From positions 1,054,001 to 1,118,000 of the forward strand of contig NZ_CAKKMS010000002.1 of assembly GCF_918698245.1 (NCBI RefSeq): a stretch of DNA of 64,000 nt, written 5' to 3'. The notes beneath the pieces are model-generated. The model saw only the letters and a program-made list of their open reading frames with translations, was not told where the DNA came from and made no database searches. The position numbers and the translations under genes are program-made. Position 1 is the first letter of the stretch; each line of letters begins with the position of its first letter. Of the stretch, positions 7,976-18,474 are shown piece by piece. The stretch is from Pedobacter sp. Bi126 (GTDB lineage Bacteria; Bacteroidota; Bacteroidia; Sphingobacteriales; Sphingobacteriaceae).

Positions 7976-9766
7976 TTACCAACCTGGGTTTTGCATTAAT
8001 GTTGCCGATTTATCAATCTCTGTTTGAGGAATTGGTGCGAGATAAGCGCGCTGTTGCCAATTAACCGATAATGCCAGCTTTGTTCTATCGTAAGTAAAAG
8101 CTCCATTAGCTTCCTTTGAGATGTATGTCTGCATAATATTCTTGCTTTCGGTTAGCTCTGCTGTTCTCCACCTGCGGGTATCGTACCAGAAATGCCCCTC
8201 TGAGAAAAACTCGGCAACAGATTCTTTTTGCAACAATGTTCTAAATGCAGCTTGCGATATGCCTGCAACAATGCCATAACGGTTATCCGTTCCTGCGGTG
8301 ATCCCGGCGCGTTTTCTGATTTTGACAAGCCATGAAACAGCCTGTTCTGTTTGACCCAATTCGTTTAATGCCTCTGCATAGCCCATATACATTTCTGCCA
8401 GGCGGATCACCGGCAAACATCTTTCAATATTGGCTGAAGTACCGGTAGAATCGTTAGCCATTTTCCTCGAATAGTATCCCGTTTTGGTATAATAAGCTTG
8501 TATCCCATCAGCAGCCAGTGCATTTGTGGCCTTGTTAAAATAGATATCAACCGGAACCAATGTAGTACCCGAACCACTTTTCCATAAAGGCGCCTGGTTG
8601 TAAATGATAGAGAAATAAAAACGTGGATCACGGTTAATATAAGGATTATTGGGATTGTAGCCCGAAGCAGGATCATCAATGGCCTTTCCCTCTTTAGTTC
8701 CAAAATTTTCTACCGCAGATTCGGTCGGGTTACAAAAGGTATAAGTGGTAGATTGTCTGCTTCTTGGAAAACGGTAAGATTCAAAATTTGTTCCGCCCAA
8801 AAAGCTCACTGCGCCCGAAGAAACCACGAAAGGTGTAATTACTTCGGTATTTTTTCTGCCTTTGATAAACATTTTCCAAAAACCATGGCCAGGACGGGTT
8901 ATATTATCTTCTACCAATGCATAATCAGGCAGATCAACCACTGCTTTCAATGCATCAGCTGCTTTCTGCCAAAGTATTGCATTATAAGTTGCCGAATAGG
9001 TAATATAAGGCAATAAGGAAGCATCTGTACTATGCGATTTACCATTAAAAAGCGGACTCGCTGCTGTAAGTAAAATCCTGGCCTTAAGGGCCAATGCAGC
9101 ACCTCTCGTCGCATGTCCGTATTCTGCGGCTTCTTGCGCCAATGCATTAGGCAAACCTTTTGCTGCTTCATCAAGTTCTGCAACAGCATAATCAACACAT
9201 TCTTTGTAGGTATTGCGTTTGGATATTAAAATTTCATCTGCATTGAGTGGAACATCGGGCATTAACTGTACACCGCCATAAAAGCGGATCAAACCGATAT
9301 AAAAGAATGCCCTAAGGTAACGCGCTTCAGCAATCAACCTATTCTTACGAACAGCTGAAATCGGCGTTTTACCTATATTCTGCAAAAACAGCGATGCCTG
9401 TCTGATTTTTTTATAATAAGTTGTCCAGTAATTGTTCAGCGAGTAATTGCTAGCGGTATAGGTACCCTGAATTACCCCAGTTTGTGGTGTACTATAGTAA
9501 CTTAGTGCCAAACTTGTCTGTTCATCAAAACAGGCCCAATCGTTACCATTGGGACTGGTAATATAACCCGCCCGCTGCAAAACAATGTCTTGTCCGGTAT
9601 AGGCATACATATCATTTACAAAGCCGATGGTAAGCGCGCTATCTGCAAAAACCTTTTCCTCTGTTAAAGTTTCTGTTTTCCTATCCAAAAAACTAGATTT
9701 TTTACATGCAGCCAGACTAAAAAGTGCTACTGCAATGATATTGATGATATAAAATTTCTTTCTCAT
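7976..9766 (-). CDS. SusD/RagB-family glycan-binding lipoprotein
   Basis: A 596-residue outer-membrane lipoprotein, with its lipobox ending at Cys21 (SLAAC) followed by KKSSFLDR. The SusD pattern is clear: an N-terminal TPR region with the block RLIAEARYLRAFFYIGLIRFYGGVQL (about 143-168) and a C-terminal EFFSEGHFWYDTRRW block before IPQTEID near the end. It caps the SusC porin encoded just upstream (18-bp gap) and captures glycans at the surface. This is the distal of two SusC/SusD pairs in the locus. Confidence 0.93.
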   Translation of the reverse strand: MRKKFYIINIIAVALFSLAACKKSSFLDRKTETLTEEKVFADSALTIGFVNDMYAYTGQDIVLQRAGYITSPNGNDWACFDEQTSLALSYYSTPQTGVIQGTYTASNYSLNNYWTTYYKKIRQASLFLQNIGKTPISAVRKNRLIAEARYLRAFFYIGLIRFYGGVQLMPDVPLNADEILISKRNTYKECVDYAVAELDEAAKGLPNALAQEAAEYGHATRGAALALKARILLTAASPLFNGKSHSTDASLLPYITYSATYNAILWQKAADALKAVVDLPDYALVEDNITRPGHGFWKMFIKGRKNTEVITPFVVSSGAVSFLGGTNFESYRFPRSRQSTTYTFCNPTESAVENFGTKEGKAIDDPASGYNPNNPYINRDPRFYFSIIYNQAPLWKSGSGTTLVPVDIYFNKATNALAADGIQAYYTKTGYYSRKMANDSTGTSANIERCLPVIRLAEMYMGYAEALNELGQTEQAVSWLVKIRKRAGITAGTDNRYGIVAGISQAAFRTLLQKESVAEFFSEGHFWYDTRRWRTAELTESKNIMQTYISKEANGAFTYDRTKLALSVNWQQRAYLAPIPQTEIDKSATLMQNPGW

Positions 9767-9784
9767 TTCTTTATCTTTTTTGAA

Positions 9785-12700
9785 TTATAGCCCAAACTGG
9801 ATCCCAAAATTGAATATGCTCTGTTGCGGGTATTCGTTTACATCGCCAAGGTTTGTGGTGCTGGCCGTTCCGGTTACCGATTCTGGATCTATAAACACAG
9901 GCAACGCCGTGTAAAGCAAGCCAAGATTGTAACCATTGGCATATACTCTGATGTTGTTCATGTGGAGTTTTTTAGCAAACGAAGTGGGTAAACGGTAACC
10001 TATTTCTACGTTTTTCCACCGGATGTAATCACCACGTTTTGTCCAGTAAGTAGAAAACACGCCACTTTGCGAACCACTGCCTGCCAATACAGGGAATGTA
10101 GCTTCCTGACGGGTAACGGGTGTCCAACGGCCCAGGTTATAAGGAATAGATTGATTTTCGGGACGGCTATAACCGATTACACCACGGTTGATATTGATGA
10201 AATATTTAAATGAACTTTGGAATAAGGTGCTGAAATCGAAGTTTTTGTAAGAGAAGCCAAAACTTAAACCCGCAATATACTCGGGCTGATTGGTTCCGAC
10301 ATAACCTAAATCGTATTGATCGATAATACCATCGCCATTTAAATCAACCAGTTTAACACCACCGAGCGATAAATTGCTTAAAGGGGTGGCGGTGATCAAT
10401 TTCGGACTGTTATATAAATCAGCCAGTGATTGGTAGAGCCCTGCATCCTGGTAAGCAAACAGGGCACCAACAGGTTTTCCGGTTAAACCTAACCAAGGGT
10501 AGCGCACGGCACCTTCATCACGGAAAATTACTTTGTTTTCTGAATGACTGATCTGCGTATTAACAAAATACGATAGTTTGTTAGCGAAAAGATTGTCTTT
10601 ATAGGTTAACTCTACTTCATACCCTTTGTTATCAACAATGCCCAGGTTTACGAAAGGCAGCGAGGCGCCAAATGCAGTAGCAACTGATGCACGCTGCGTT
10701 AAAATATCTTCACGGCGTTTTTTGTAAAAATCAACATTTAAACCCAATCGGCCTTTAAACATCCTAAGCTCAAGCCCAATATTGGCATCACGCTGGGTTT
10801 CCCAGGTAATTTCGGTATTGGCCAAAGTGGGTTCAATTAAACCACCATAGGTTGTATTACCTGTTTCTCCAAAAATATAGCCTTTACCACTTCCACCAAC
10901 ATAGGTTTTCTCGTAAGAATATACAGATGATCCGATACCATCGTTACCCACCATACCATAAGATCCCCTGATTTTTAAATTATCGATAAAATTGATATTG
11001 TTTTTAAAAAAAGGTTCTTCACTGATGTTGTAAGCCACACTTAGCGCTGGGAAAAACTGGTACTTTTTGCTCGACTGAAATTTATCCGATCCATTGTATG
11101 CACCTTTAAAATCGAGCAGGTATTTCTGTTTGTAGTTATAGCTGAAAGATGTAACAATCCCCCTTACATTGTAGGGATCATAAGCAATAGCACTCGTTTC
11201 TTCAGTTTTTGTAGTTTGGTTAAGCAACACAAAAGCATTTATATTATGGCTGGCAAAACTTCTGTTGTATTTTAATGAGGCCTGTAAATTGGTTAAACGG
11301 TTCGATCCGGTATAACCGCCGCTCCTTGTTAACTTACCCAAACGGTAGAGGTTGTTTACAACTGGCAGGTAACTGCTGGTATTGGCATCATAGTAATAAG
11401 TAGGTATTTCGGAGGAGCTTCTTTTTAAAGAGCGGTTGAAACTATAATCGCTGGCATACGATAACAATGCGTTTGCGGTAAGTCCTTCCGTAATGAAATT
11501 CAATTTTTGATCTACCTGTGTTACAAACCCAAGGTTATTGGTGTAATCGCGGCTATAACCCGACCATCTTAAATTGGCTATTGGGTTTATTTTTGTCGAC
11601 CCGCTGGTAGAACCACCGTAAGTGCCGTTTGCATTGTAAGCGGGAAAGCCAAAAGCCGATAATTGCCCGTTCCATAAATATTGCAGGGTTGGTGCACCAC
11701 CGTTCCCGGGCGAATCATTTGGTGAATTGGTTACCCCGAATCTTCCTGATAAATCGAAACGGATATGCAAATTTTTATTGGGATCTAAATCTACATTTGA
11801 GCGGAAATTGTAACGGTCGAACTGATAATCGCCATTATAACCTTCATCTTTGGTAAAATCTTTGTACATCCCACCCTGACTGAAATAACCAAGCGAAACA
11901 AAGTATTTCGTTTTTTGAGTACCACCGCTGATGTCAAAGTTACTACGGTTTTGTATGCTGTAATCTTTTGTCAGTTCATCCCACCAATCTACAAATGGAT
12001 AATTGTAAGGGTCATCCTGCAGGCGGTAATGCTCGAGGTTATTCCCGCCAAAAAATTTAGGGTATTGCGTGGCCGGATCCATGTACTGCTCGGTGGTGTA
12101 CTCGTTCAGCATTTTTAAGGTGGTATAACCGTTGTTGGTTTTAAAATTCACAGCCGATCGGGTTAAACCGGTTTCCTGTCTAAAGGTTAACTGTGGCTTG
12201 CCTGATTCTCCCCTGCGCGTACGCACCACCACAACACCATTGGCACCACGCACGCCATAAACGGCTGTTGTAGAAGCATCTTTTAAGATGGTTAAACTTT
12301 CGATCTCATTCTGATCGAGCATATTGATCTGATCAGCAGTTACCTCAATATCATCCACAATAATTAAAGGAGTGGTTGTTCCCTGGTAGGTGCTGATCCC
12401 GCGGATCTGAAAAGCTGCACCATCTTTACCTGGCTGACCGCTTCTTTGCTGGGAGAAAAACCCTGGTAAACGACCTGCCAATGAGTTTTGAATGCTCGCT
12501 GTAGGACTTTGTCTTATTTCTTTACCCGAAATAGAACTCACCGCCCCAGTATTGGTAATTTTTTTCGCTTTTTCGCCGAAACCCAATACAACCACTTCTT
12601 CCAGCCCTTTGGCGTCTTCCTCGAGGGTAACATTTATACTGGTTCTGCTGCCTGTGCCGATTTCTCTGGTTAAATAACCTATTGATTTAATGATCAGTAC

Positions 12701-12913
12701 GCCACTGGAACCTTTAAGGCGCAAGGTAAATTTACCATCCTGACCGGAAGTGGTACCATTGGCCGTGGCTTCTTTTTCGTAAATGCTGGCACCGGGTATC
12801 GGGCCGCGGTTATCGGAAATTACACCCGAAACCGTTTTTCCTACCTGCCCATACACGGTTTGTACCAAAAGGGCTGATAGTAATATAATATATGTTAAAA
12901 ATCTTTTCATCAT
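9785..12913 (-). CDS. SusC/RagA-family TonB-dependent transporter
   Basis: A 1042-residue outer-membrane porin for TonB-driven oligosaccharide import. Signal peptide 1-22, then a CarboxypepD_reg-like domain (about 23-100: VSGVISDNRGPIPGASIY), the plug domain from EEVVVLGFGEK (about 104-225: SLAGRLPG, GVRGANGVVVVRTRRG) and a long beta-barrel ending in an aromatic-rich strand (FNFGIQFGL). Its partner SusD follows after 18 bp and another SusD ends 12 bp upstream. A full family length and intact ends suggest a working gene. Confidence 0.94.
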   Translation of the reverse strand: MMKRFLTYIILLSALLVQTVYGQVGKTVSGVISDNRGPIPGASIYEKEATANGTTSGQDGKFTLRLKGSSGVLIIKSIGYLTREIGTGSRTSINVTLEEDAKGLEEVVVLGFGEKAKKITNTGAVSSISGKEIRQSPTASIQNSLAGRLPGFFSQQRSGQPGKDGAAFQIRGISTYQGTTTPLIIVDDIEVTADQINMLDQNEIESLTILKDASTTAVYGVRGANGVVVVRTRRGESGKPQLTFRQETGLTRSAVNFKTNNGYTTLKMLNEYTTEQYMDPATQYPKFFGGNNLEHYRLQDDPYNYPFVDWWDELTKDYSIQNRSNFDISGGTQKTKYFVSLGYFSQGGMYKDFTKDEGYNGDYQFDRYNFRSNVDLDPNKNLHIRFDLSGRFGVTNSPNDSPGNGGAPTLQYLWNGQLSAFGFPAYNANGTYGGSTSGSTKINPIANLRWSGYSRDYTNNLGFVTQVDQKLNFITEGLTANALLSYASDYSFNRSLKRSSSEIPTYYYDANTSSYLPVVNNLYRLGKLTRSGGYTGSNRLTNLQASLKYNRSFASHNINAFVLLNQTTKTEETSAIAYDPYNVRGIVTSFSYNYKQKYLLDFKGAYNGSDKFQSSKKYQFFPALSVAYNISEEPFFKNNINFIDNLKIRGSYGMVGNDGIGSSVYSYEKTYVGGSGKGYIFGETGNTTYGGLIEPTLANTEITWETQRDANIGLELRMFKGRLGLNVDFYKKRREDILTQRASVATAFGASLPFVNLGIVDNKGYEVELTYKDNLFANKLSYFVNTQISHSENKVIFRDEGAVRYPWLGLTGKPVGALFAYQDAGLYQSLADLYNSPKLITATPLSNLSLGGVKLVDLNGDGIIDQYDLGYVGTNQPEYIAGLSFGFSYKNFDFSTLFQSSFKYFININRGVIGYSRPENQSIPYNLGRWTPVTRQEATFPVLAGSGSQSGVFSTYWTKRGDYIRWKNVEIGYRLPTSFAKKLHMNNIRVYANGYNLGLLYTALPVFIDPESVTGTASTTNLGDVNEYPQQSIFNFGIQFGL

Positions 12914-12925
12914 GTTGTTGATTAG

Positions 12926-14674
12926 CTACCAGTTTGGATTTTGAACCATGTTGCCGTTAGATGCCATTTCTTTGAATGGTATTGGGTAGAGGTACATTTT
13001 AGCTGCCTCGAACTTGGTAGGTGCTGCCGTTACAATAGAATAACTTACCGTGGTACCATTTAGCGTTCCCTTAATCCCGTGTAACGTTCCGTTTAAAACA
13101 TTTTCGGCAATTTTCCAGCGGCGGATATCCCAGAAACGCTGTTCTTCGAAAGCCATTTCTACCCTGCGCTCGTGGCGGATCCTATCGCGCATCTGTTGTT
13201 GGGTTAAACCCGTTGGTAAAGCCGGCATATTTACCCTTGCCCTAATGGCGTTGATACTTTTATATACATCGGCATCCGGCCCTACAGCTTCATTTTGAGC
13301 CTCAGCAAAGTTGAGGAGGATTTCAGCATACCTGAAAATCGGGAAATTATGGTTCTGCGCAGTGTAGGCACTTTCACTGGTGGTACCTGTCATAAATTTA
13401 CGCAGGTAGTAACCTGTTCTGGTTTCATCCGATACGGCATTACCATATCCTTTAGGTCTGTCTTTACCTCCATCGTAAGTTTGAACATTACGGTTAAGCC
13501 AAAATAAGCCATCAAATGAAACCGTTCCGGCCAATCGTGGATCGCGGTTGTAGTATGGTGCAGCAAGTGTATAACCGGAGCTACTTTCCTGGATGGTTTT
13601 ACCGGTAAAAGTTTCAAACTCATCAACCAGTTCCTGAGTGGGGTTAGTTAGGCCCTGTCCCTGCCGGGTATAACCCACGGGTTCATTGTTCTGCTCTATA
13701 TCGGTAGTGGTAGCCCTTAAATAAGGCAATATGATTTCGGCATTATATCTTGAAGAAAACACATTTAAAAATTTATTCACCCCAGCCACGTAATTACTTA
13801 AGGAAGCAGATGGCGCCAGTGCACTCATATTCGTGGTGCTGTAATGTGCCGTTGCTGTTGAGGTTGATAAGGCATAAACAAATTTGCCCGCAGCAACACT
13901 ATCCATCACTGCTTTGGCAGCCAATGCGGCCGCCGTCCACTTTGAGACGTCATTACCCGCATTATTTAAAGGGCTTGCTGCATACAATAGTAACCTCGAT
14001 TTTAATGCCATGGCGGCACCGCGTGTAAAACGTCCGAAATAGATGGTGGTATAACCACTTGTTGCATTTGGACCCAACAGATCGGGCATAACAGCATCAA
14101 GTTCGCTATTGATGTAGTTTACACAGTCCTGATAGCTATTGCGCGGAAGGTTTATCTGATCGTTCAGCTCGAAAATTTTATTACCGATTAATGGAACACC
14201 ACCCCAGCGTTTAACCAGTTCGAAATAAAACATGGCCCTTAATGCCCGTGCCTCTGCTTTAAAGCGTTTTTTAAATCCTGTGGTTTTAATGGGCACCTGA
14301 TCGATGTTCGCCAGAAAAATATTTACTTTTCTGATGCCCGCATAATTGGCATCCCAGGTATTATCGGGCAAAGCCACCTGGTTAAAGGCGCCATTTGAAT
14401 AGAACTGCACCTGTGCGGAGGTTGAAGATGGAATAGCATCATCAGTACCGGCATCGAGCATATTGGAAGATATCCGATTAAAACCATTTGGCAGGCTCGA
14501 ATAGGTGTTATTGAGGAAAGCTTCGGCATAAACGCCAAGTGAATCAGTTGGATCGAATACCAGGTCTTTATTGGCATTTTCTAAAGGCCCATCCTCAATC
14601 ATTTTTTTACACCCGCTGGCAAGTAACATGGCAAACAGGGCATATATTAGGGTAATTTTATTAATATTCTTCAT
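12926..14674 (-). CDS. SusD/RagB-family glycan-binding lipoprotein
   Basis: A 582-residue lipoprotein with a lipobox ending at Cys22 (LASGC). It has the SusD-typical RFKAEARALRAMFYFELVKRWGGVPL block (about 139-164) and, near the C-terminus, RRVEMAFEEQRFWDIRRWK and LYPIPFKEM. It pairs with the upstream SusC at 14686-17520 (11-bp gap). Low resemblance to the other SusD of the same operon suggests the two pairs bind different parts of one glycan or different glycans. Confidence 0.93.
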   Translation of the reverse strand: MKNINKITLIYALFAMLLASGCKKMIEDGPLENANKDLVFDPTDSLGVYAEAFLNNTYSSLPNGFNRISSNMLDAGTDDAIPSSTSAQVQFYSNGAFNQVALPDNTWDANYAGIRKVNIFLANIDQVPIKTTGFKKRFKAEARALRAMFYFELVKRWGGVPLIGNKIFELNDQINLPRNSYQDCVNYINSELDAVMPDLLGPNATSGYTTIYFGRFTRGAAMALKSRLLLYAASPLNNAGNDVSKWTAAALAAKAVMDSVAAGKFVYALSTSTATAHYSTTNMSALAPSASLSNYVAGVNKFLNVFSSRYNAEIILPYLRATTTDIEQNNEPVGYTRQGQGLTNPTQELVDEFETFTGKTIQESSSGYTLAAPYYNRDPRLAGTVSFDGLFWLNRNVQTYDGGKDRPKGYGNAVSDETRTGYYLRKFMTGTTSESAYTAQNHNFPIFRYAEILLNFAEAQNEAVGPDADVYKSINAIRARVNMPALPTGLTQQQMRDRIRHERRVEMAFEEQRFWDIRRWKIAENVLNGTLHGIKGTLNGTTVSYSIVTAAPTKFEAAKMYLYPIPFKEMASNGNMVQNPNW

Positions 14675-14685
14675 CTTGGATACGC

Positions 14686-17520
14686 TTATAGTTTAAGTGA
14701 TAAACCACCATTGATAATACGGTAGTTGGCAAAGCCAGACAAACCTGTTTCGGGATCGAAATAATCGAGTTTGCTCCAGGTTAAGAGGTTGTAACCGTTA
14801 ACAAAAAACCGCAGCTTGCTGATTTTTGCCCTCGCCAATAATTTAACCGGCACGGTGTAACCTATTTCTACATTTTTAAGGCGGATATAATCGGCCCTTC
14901 TGTACCAAAAGCTCGAAGTTTGGGTATTGTAGGTGTTGTTACCGAGGGTTAAACGTGGCAGGGTTGCGTTTACCGGGTTTTGCGGTGTCCAGCGGTTTTC
15001 AGTGGTATAATCGAGCACATAACCGTAACCGTTGTTAAAGGCGAGCATTGATGATGGGCTGTAGTAGATCTCTCTTGGTAACCTGCCTTCAATCAAAGCA
15101 TTAAAATCAAAACCTTTATAGACAAAACCAAAGTTTAAACCAAAAATGAAAAGCGGACGGGTATTAAGCGCTTTGGTATCTAAAAAGTTAATTACGCCAT
15201 CGTTATTTAAGTCTTTGTATTTGATGTCGCCCGGACTTGGCGTGTAACCAGGGATATTTGCAGTTTTGCTGATATCCTCGCCTACCTGATAAAAACCGAT
15301 GGCCTCGTAACCAAAAGTGGTACCAGGTTGGCCAGCACGGTACATCCACGGGTAAGGATAATTACCTTCCTGTAAACTGATCACCTTGTTTTTGGCGTAA
15401 GTAAAATTGCCTTTAACAAAGTATGAAAAATCTTTGCTCTGATCGGCAAACTGAACGCTTGCTTCTAGCCCATTGTACCTGGTGCTACCGCCGTTAACGG
15501 TTGGGTAACTTTGCCCGATAATGCCCGAAGCATAACCATTTGCAGGGGTAATCAGCTCGTCGGTATATTTATTATTGTAATAGTTAACCTCTACATTTAA
15601 ACGGTTTTTTAAAAATTGCGCTTCAATTCCGGCATCAACTTTTAAAGCTTTCTCCCAGGTAATGTTGGGGTTTTTCAAAGCATTTTCTAAACTGCCCGAA
15701 ACTGCTGTAGCTGTAGCGCCGAAGTTATAACCGGTTGATCCGATAGCATAATTCTGTAAATAAGTATAATAGTTTCCAGGATCAGCCCAGGCGGTTTCAC
15801 CTATACTTCCGCGTATTTTTAAGAAATTAACCACTTTACTGTTAAACCAATCTTCTTTAGAAAGCACCCATCCCAAACCTGCCGAGGGTAAAAAGCCCCA
15901 TCTTTTGCCTGGTGCATAACGGTTGTATCCGCTGTAAACCATCGAAATTTCGGCAAGGTATTTTTGATCGAAATCGTAATTGGCACTAATGCCCGCATTC
16001 TGGTAAATTTGGTTTAGCTGAGTATAAGAATCAATCAGGTTGGTTAAGTTATAAGTACCCAGCACGTTCAATGTGCTTTTGCCAAAGGTTTTATCATAAC
16101 CCAACAAACCATTAACAAAAGTCTGTTTGTTCTGCGTGCCTAAGGTTGGTGCGCCACTATTGGCAATAATGGTACCATCGCTGCCCACTTTTGTATAGTT
16201 GGTACCCGTACTGGTGGTGACAGGATAATAAATGGCAAAAGTTTTATTACGAGAAATGGTTTGCAGGTAATAATTATTGATTGATAACAAACCCTTGGCC
16301 CACAATCCTTTTGTAATGTCATCCAGCTTAAATTTTAAACTTACATCGGCATTTAAAGAACGTTCGTTAAAACTATTATACCCCGAAGCAATGGTACTGG
16401 CCAAAATGTTGTTGCTGTACTGACTGCTGCCACCATAAGTGCCATCCGGATTTTTTTCAGGGTAACCAAGTGGCGAAGTTTGAAAAATGCTGTTCATGAT
16501 ATTTGAACCCAGGTTGCCAGGTTCGTTACTATTTTCTATCGATGCAAAAATGTTCAGCCCTAATTGGATGTTATCGTTAAAATCGATCTGGGCATTGGTC
16601 CTTAAGTTGTAGCGCTTGTAGTAATTGGTGGTTTCGTAGCTATTATCGGGACCGGAAATAAAGTTTCCATCCTGACTGAAATGCTCCACAGAGGTATAAT
16701 AGCGATAGTTTTTGCCATTTCCTGCCGCATTGATGGTGTAACGTTGTTGTGCAGCGTTCTTTTTATAAATACTGTTGTACCAGTCGTTATTGGGTTGTAA
16801 AAAGGGATTATTGGTGCCGTTTTTATAAGCGGTGATTACATCAGCCGGATAGGTTGGCGTGGCCCCGGGAAAAGTATTCTTTTGTGCTTCGTTATATAGC
16901 TCGGCATAACTACCACCTGTAATAAAATTTGGTCTTTTAAACTGGTTCAGCACGCCATACTGTGCCGAAAAGTTCAGTTCGAAGGGTTTTTCCAGCGATT
17001 TATCTTTGGTGGTGATGTAAACAATACCGCCCGACGATCTTAAACCATACATATTGGCCGAAACCGCATCTTTTAATACAGTAATGCTTTTGATATCGTC
17101 TAAATTGAAACTCGTAAACGAACGCACAACGCCATCTACCACAATTAAGGGCGATTGACCACGAAGCGTAAACGAAGAAACATCGAACAGTGGCCCTGTG
17201 CGGCCCGAACTTCTGTTGCTGTATAAACCTGGGATTCTTCCAGATACGGCATTGGTAAGGTCGGAAACCGGAGTGGTATTTACATCTTCGTTATAAATGG
17301 TGGTGGTACCGGCAACATTACGGAGTTTTGATATGGTTTTAAACCATTGGTCTACATGCCTATCCTGTAAAGGTAATTTTGCCATCACAGAATCTTTCAC
17401 CAACGAGTCGCCCGTTTTTTGGGCGTAAAGCATGTTATTGCCCAATGCAAAAAGCAAACAGCTTATACAAAGTGTTCTAAAACCCACTACCCGATTTTGA
17501 AAAGTAATTATTTTAATCAT
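14686..17520 (-). CDS. SusC-like TonB-dependent transporter without the usual N-terminal domain
   Basis: 944 residues. After a signal peptide (about 1-33, ending LYAQ) there is a polar stretch of about 60 residues (GDSLVKDSVMAKLPLQDRHVD) in place of the CarboxypepD_reg-like domain of the other SusC proteins here. The plug (about 90-185) is normal: NAVSGRIPGLYSNRSSGR, SPLIVVDGVV, ITVLKDAVSANMYGLRSSGG. The barrel ends YRIINGGLSLKL. The missing domain accounts for its shorter length. It follows the CHRD lipoprotein after 23 bp and precedes its SusD by 11 bp. Confidence 0.9.
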   Translation of the reverse strand: MIKIITFQNRVVGFRTLCISCLLFALGNNMLYAQKTGDSLVKDSVMAKLPLQDRHVDQWFKTISKLRNVAGTTTIYNEDVNTTPVSDLTNAVSGRIPGLYSNRSSGRTGPLFDVSSFTLRGQSPLIVVDGVVRSFTSFNLDDIKSITVLKDAVSANMYGLRSSGGIVYITTKDKSLEKPFELNFSAQYGVLNQFKRPNFITGGSYAELYNEAQKNTFPGATPTYPADVITAYKNGTNNPFLQPNNDWYNSIYKKNAAQQRYTINAAGNGKNYRYYTSVEHFSQDGNFISGPDNSYETTNYYKRYNLRTNAQIDFNDNIQLGLNIFASIENSNEPGNLGSNIMNSIFQTSPLGYPEKNPDGTYGGSSQYSNNILASTIASGYNSFNERSLNADVSLKFKLDDITKGLWAKGLLSINNYYLQTISRNKTFAIYYPVTTSTGTNYTKVGSDGTIIANSGAPTLGTQNKQTFVNGLLGYDKTFGKSTLNVLGTYNLTNLIDSYTQLNQIYQNAGISANYDFDQKYLAEISMVYSGYNRYAPGKRWGFLPSAGLGWVLSKEDWFNSKVVNFLKIRGSIGETAWADPGNYYTYLQNYAIGSTGYNFGATATAVSGSLENALKNPNITWEKALKVDAGIEAQFLKNRLNVEVNYYNNKYTDELITPANGYASGIIGQSYPTVNGGSTRYNGLEASVQFADQSKDFSYFVKGNFTYAKNKVISLQEGNYPYPWMYRAGQPGTTFGYEAIGFYQVGEDISKTANIPGYTPSPGDIKYKDLNNDGVINFLDTKALNTRPLFIFGLNFGFVYKGFDFNALIEGRLPREIYYSPSSMLAFNNGYGYVLDYTTENRWTPQNPVNATLPRLTLGNNTYNTQTSSFWYRRADYIRLKNVEIGYTVPVKLLARAKISKLRFFVNGYNLLTWSKLDYFDPETGLSGFANYRIINGGLSLKL

Positions 17521-17543
17521 TTTGTTTGGTTTAGGTTTCCTAT

Positions 17544-18011
17544 TTAATTAAGCTGTCCACGCACCAGCCCATTAGGTTGCTGAGCAGAAGAAATCTGCAG
17601 ATATATTTTTTCGCTCTGCAGTTTTGTGGCCATTGCCGCATCAACCCCTACCGATCCTGAAGCTTCACGATTGGTATTAAACGCAGGTGTTTTTAAATCG
17701 ATAAAAACTGCACCCGATGTGGTTTCAGTACCGAGATAGATTTTGGCACTTCCAGGGGTATCATTGTTTTCGAGTGCCTTGTCGAAATAGATGTCGTAAT
17801 GCACTTCCATATTATCCATCAAGTATACCATCGCGACGGCATGGTCTGTTCTCCCGCTAATGGCTGGCAAAACTTTTGAGGCCGATAGGTCTACCTTCCA
17901 TTGTTTCTTAATAAAAATTTCAGAGGTGTAGGTATCTTTTTTGCAGGCGCTAAAAAACAGCAGCGCAAGCGCAGGCATCAGGCAATGCCTTTTCAGTGTA
18001 AATAGGTTCAT
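17544..18011 (-). CDS. CHRD-domain lipoprotein
   Basis: 155 residues with a lipobox ending at Cys23 (LLFFSAC) and then a single domain of CHRD (chordin) type. Hallmarks are the alternating beta pattern, HYDIYFDKAL, SAKIYLG and the C-terminal SEKIYLQISS followed by PNGLVRGQLN, which match the family's typical NPxGxIRGQ ending. It is the first gene of the locus, 23 bp before SusC and divergent from the hybrid regulator. CHRD function in bacteria is poorly known. A small surface or periplasmic accessory protein is the safest reading. Confidence 0.7.
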   Translation of the reverse strand: MNLFTLKRHCLMPALALLFFSACKKDTYTSEIFIKKQWKVDLSASKVLPAISGRTDHAVAMVYLMDNMEVHYDIYFDKALENNDTPGSAKIYLGTETTSGAVFIDLKTPAFNTNREASGSVGVDAAMATKLQSEKIYLQISSAQQPNGLVRGQLN

Positions 18012-18474
18012 AAAAATTTAGTTGTTGATTGTTTAAGGACGTTGATTTAGTTGATCATCCATTTTTGTTGATTCATGTGTACGAACAAGAACTGCCTATA
18101 CAGGTCCCTAAATTTTAAAAGCACAGCTTTTGGTGAAAGTAGTTTTTGTTTCATGGTTGGTTTGGTTAATATTTACTGCCAGCTTTGTGATGGATTGATA
18201 TCAGATTTGCCTGCAGCGTTGGTTGTTAGTCAAATTTGGTTAAGCCAATGGCAGAAATGGTTAATCTCTGCTGATGATTGCTCTTTTATCACCTTGCATT
18301 CGCTTTACCAAAATTAGTTGGGCATAAAATGAAAAAGGTAGAAAATTGTAAATGAAAGGGTAGAAAAACTGTAATCCTTTAATATTTTGATATGTTCGCG
18401 CTATATTTAAGGGAAATACATCAGGAGCTATTTTACTATTAGCTATAGGATGGCCAAAAAACTAGCTTAATTTT
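18012..18474. promoter_or_regulatory. Divergent intergenic region between locus 1 and its regulator
   Basis: 463 bp that should hold the promoter of the leftward SusC/SusD operon and that of the rightward hybrid regulator. Only spurious short frames occur. I could not place a convincing TTTG/TAnnTTTG promoter pair. Near the regulator, AATATTTTGATA around 18383 is a weak -7 candidate. Confidence 0.35.
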
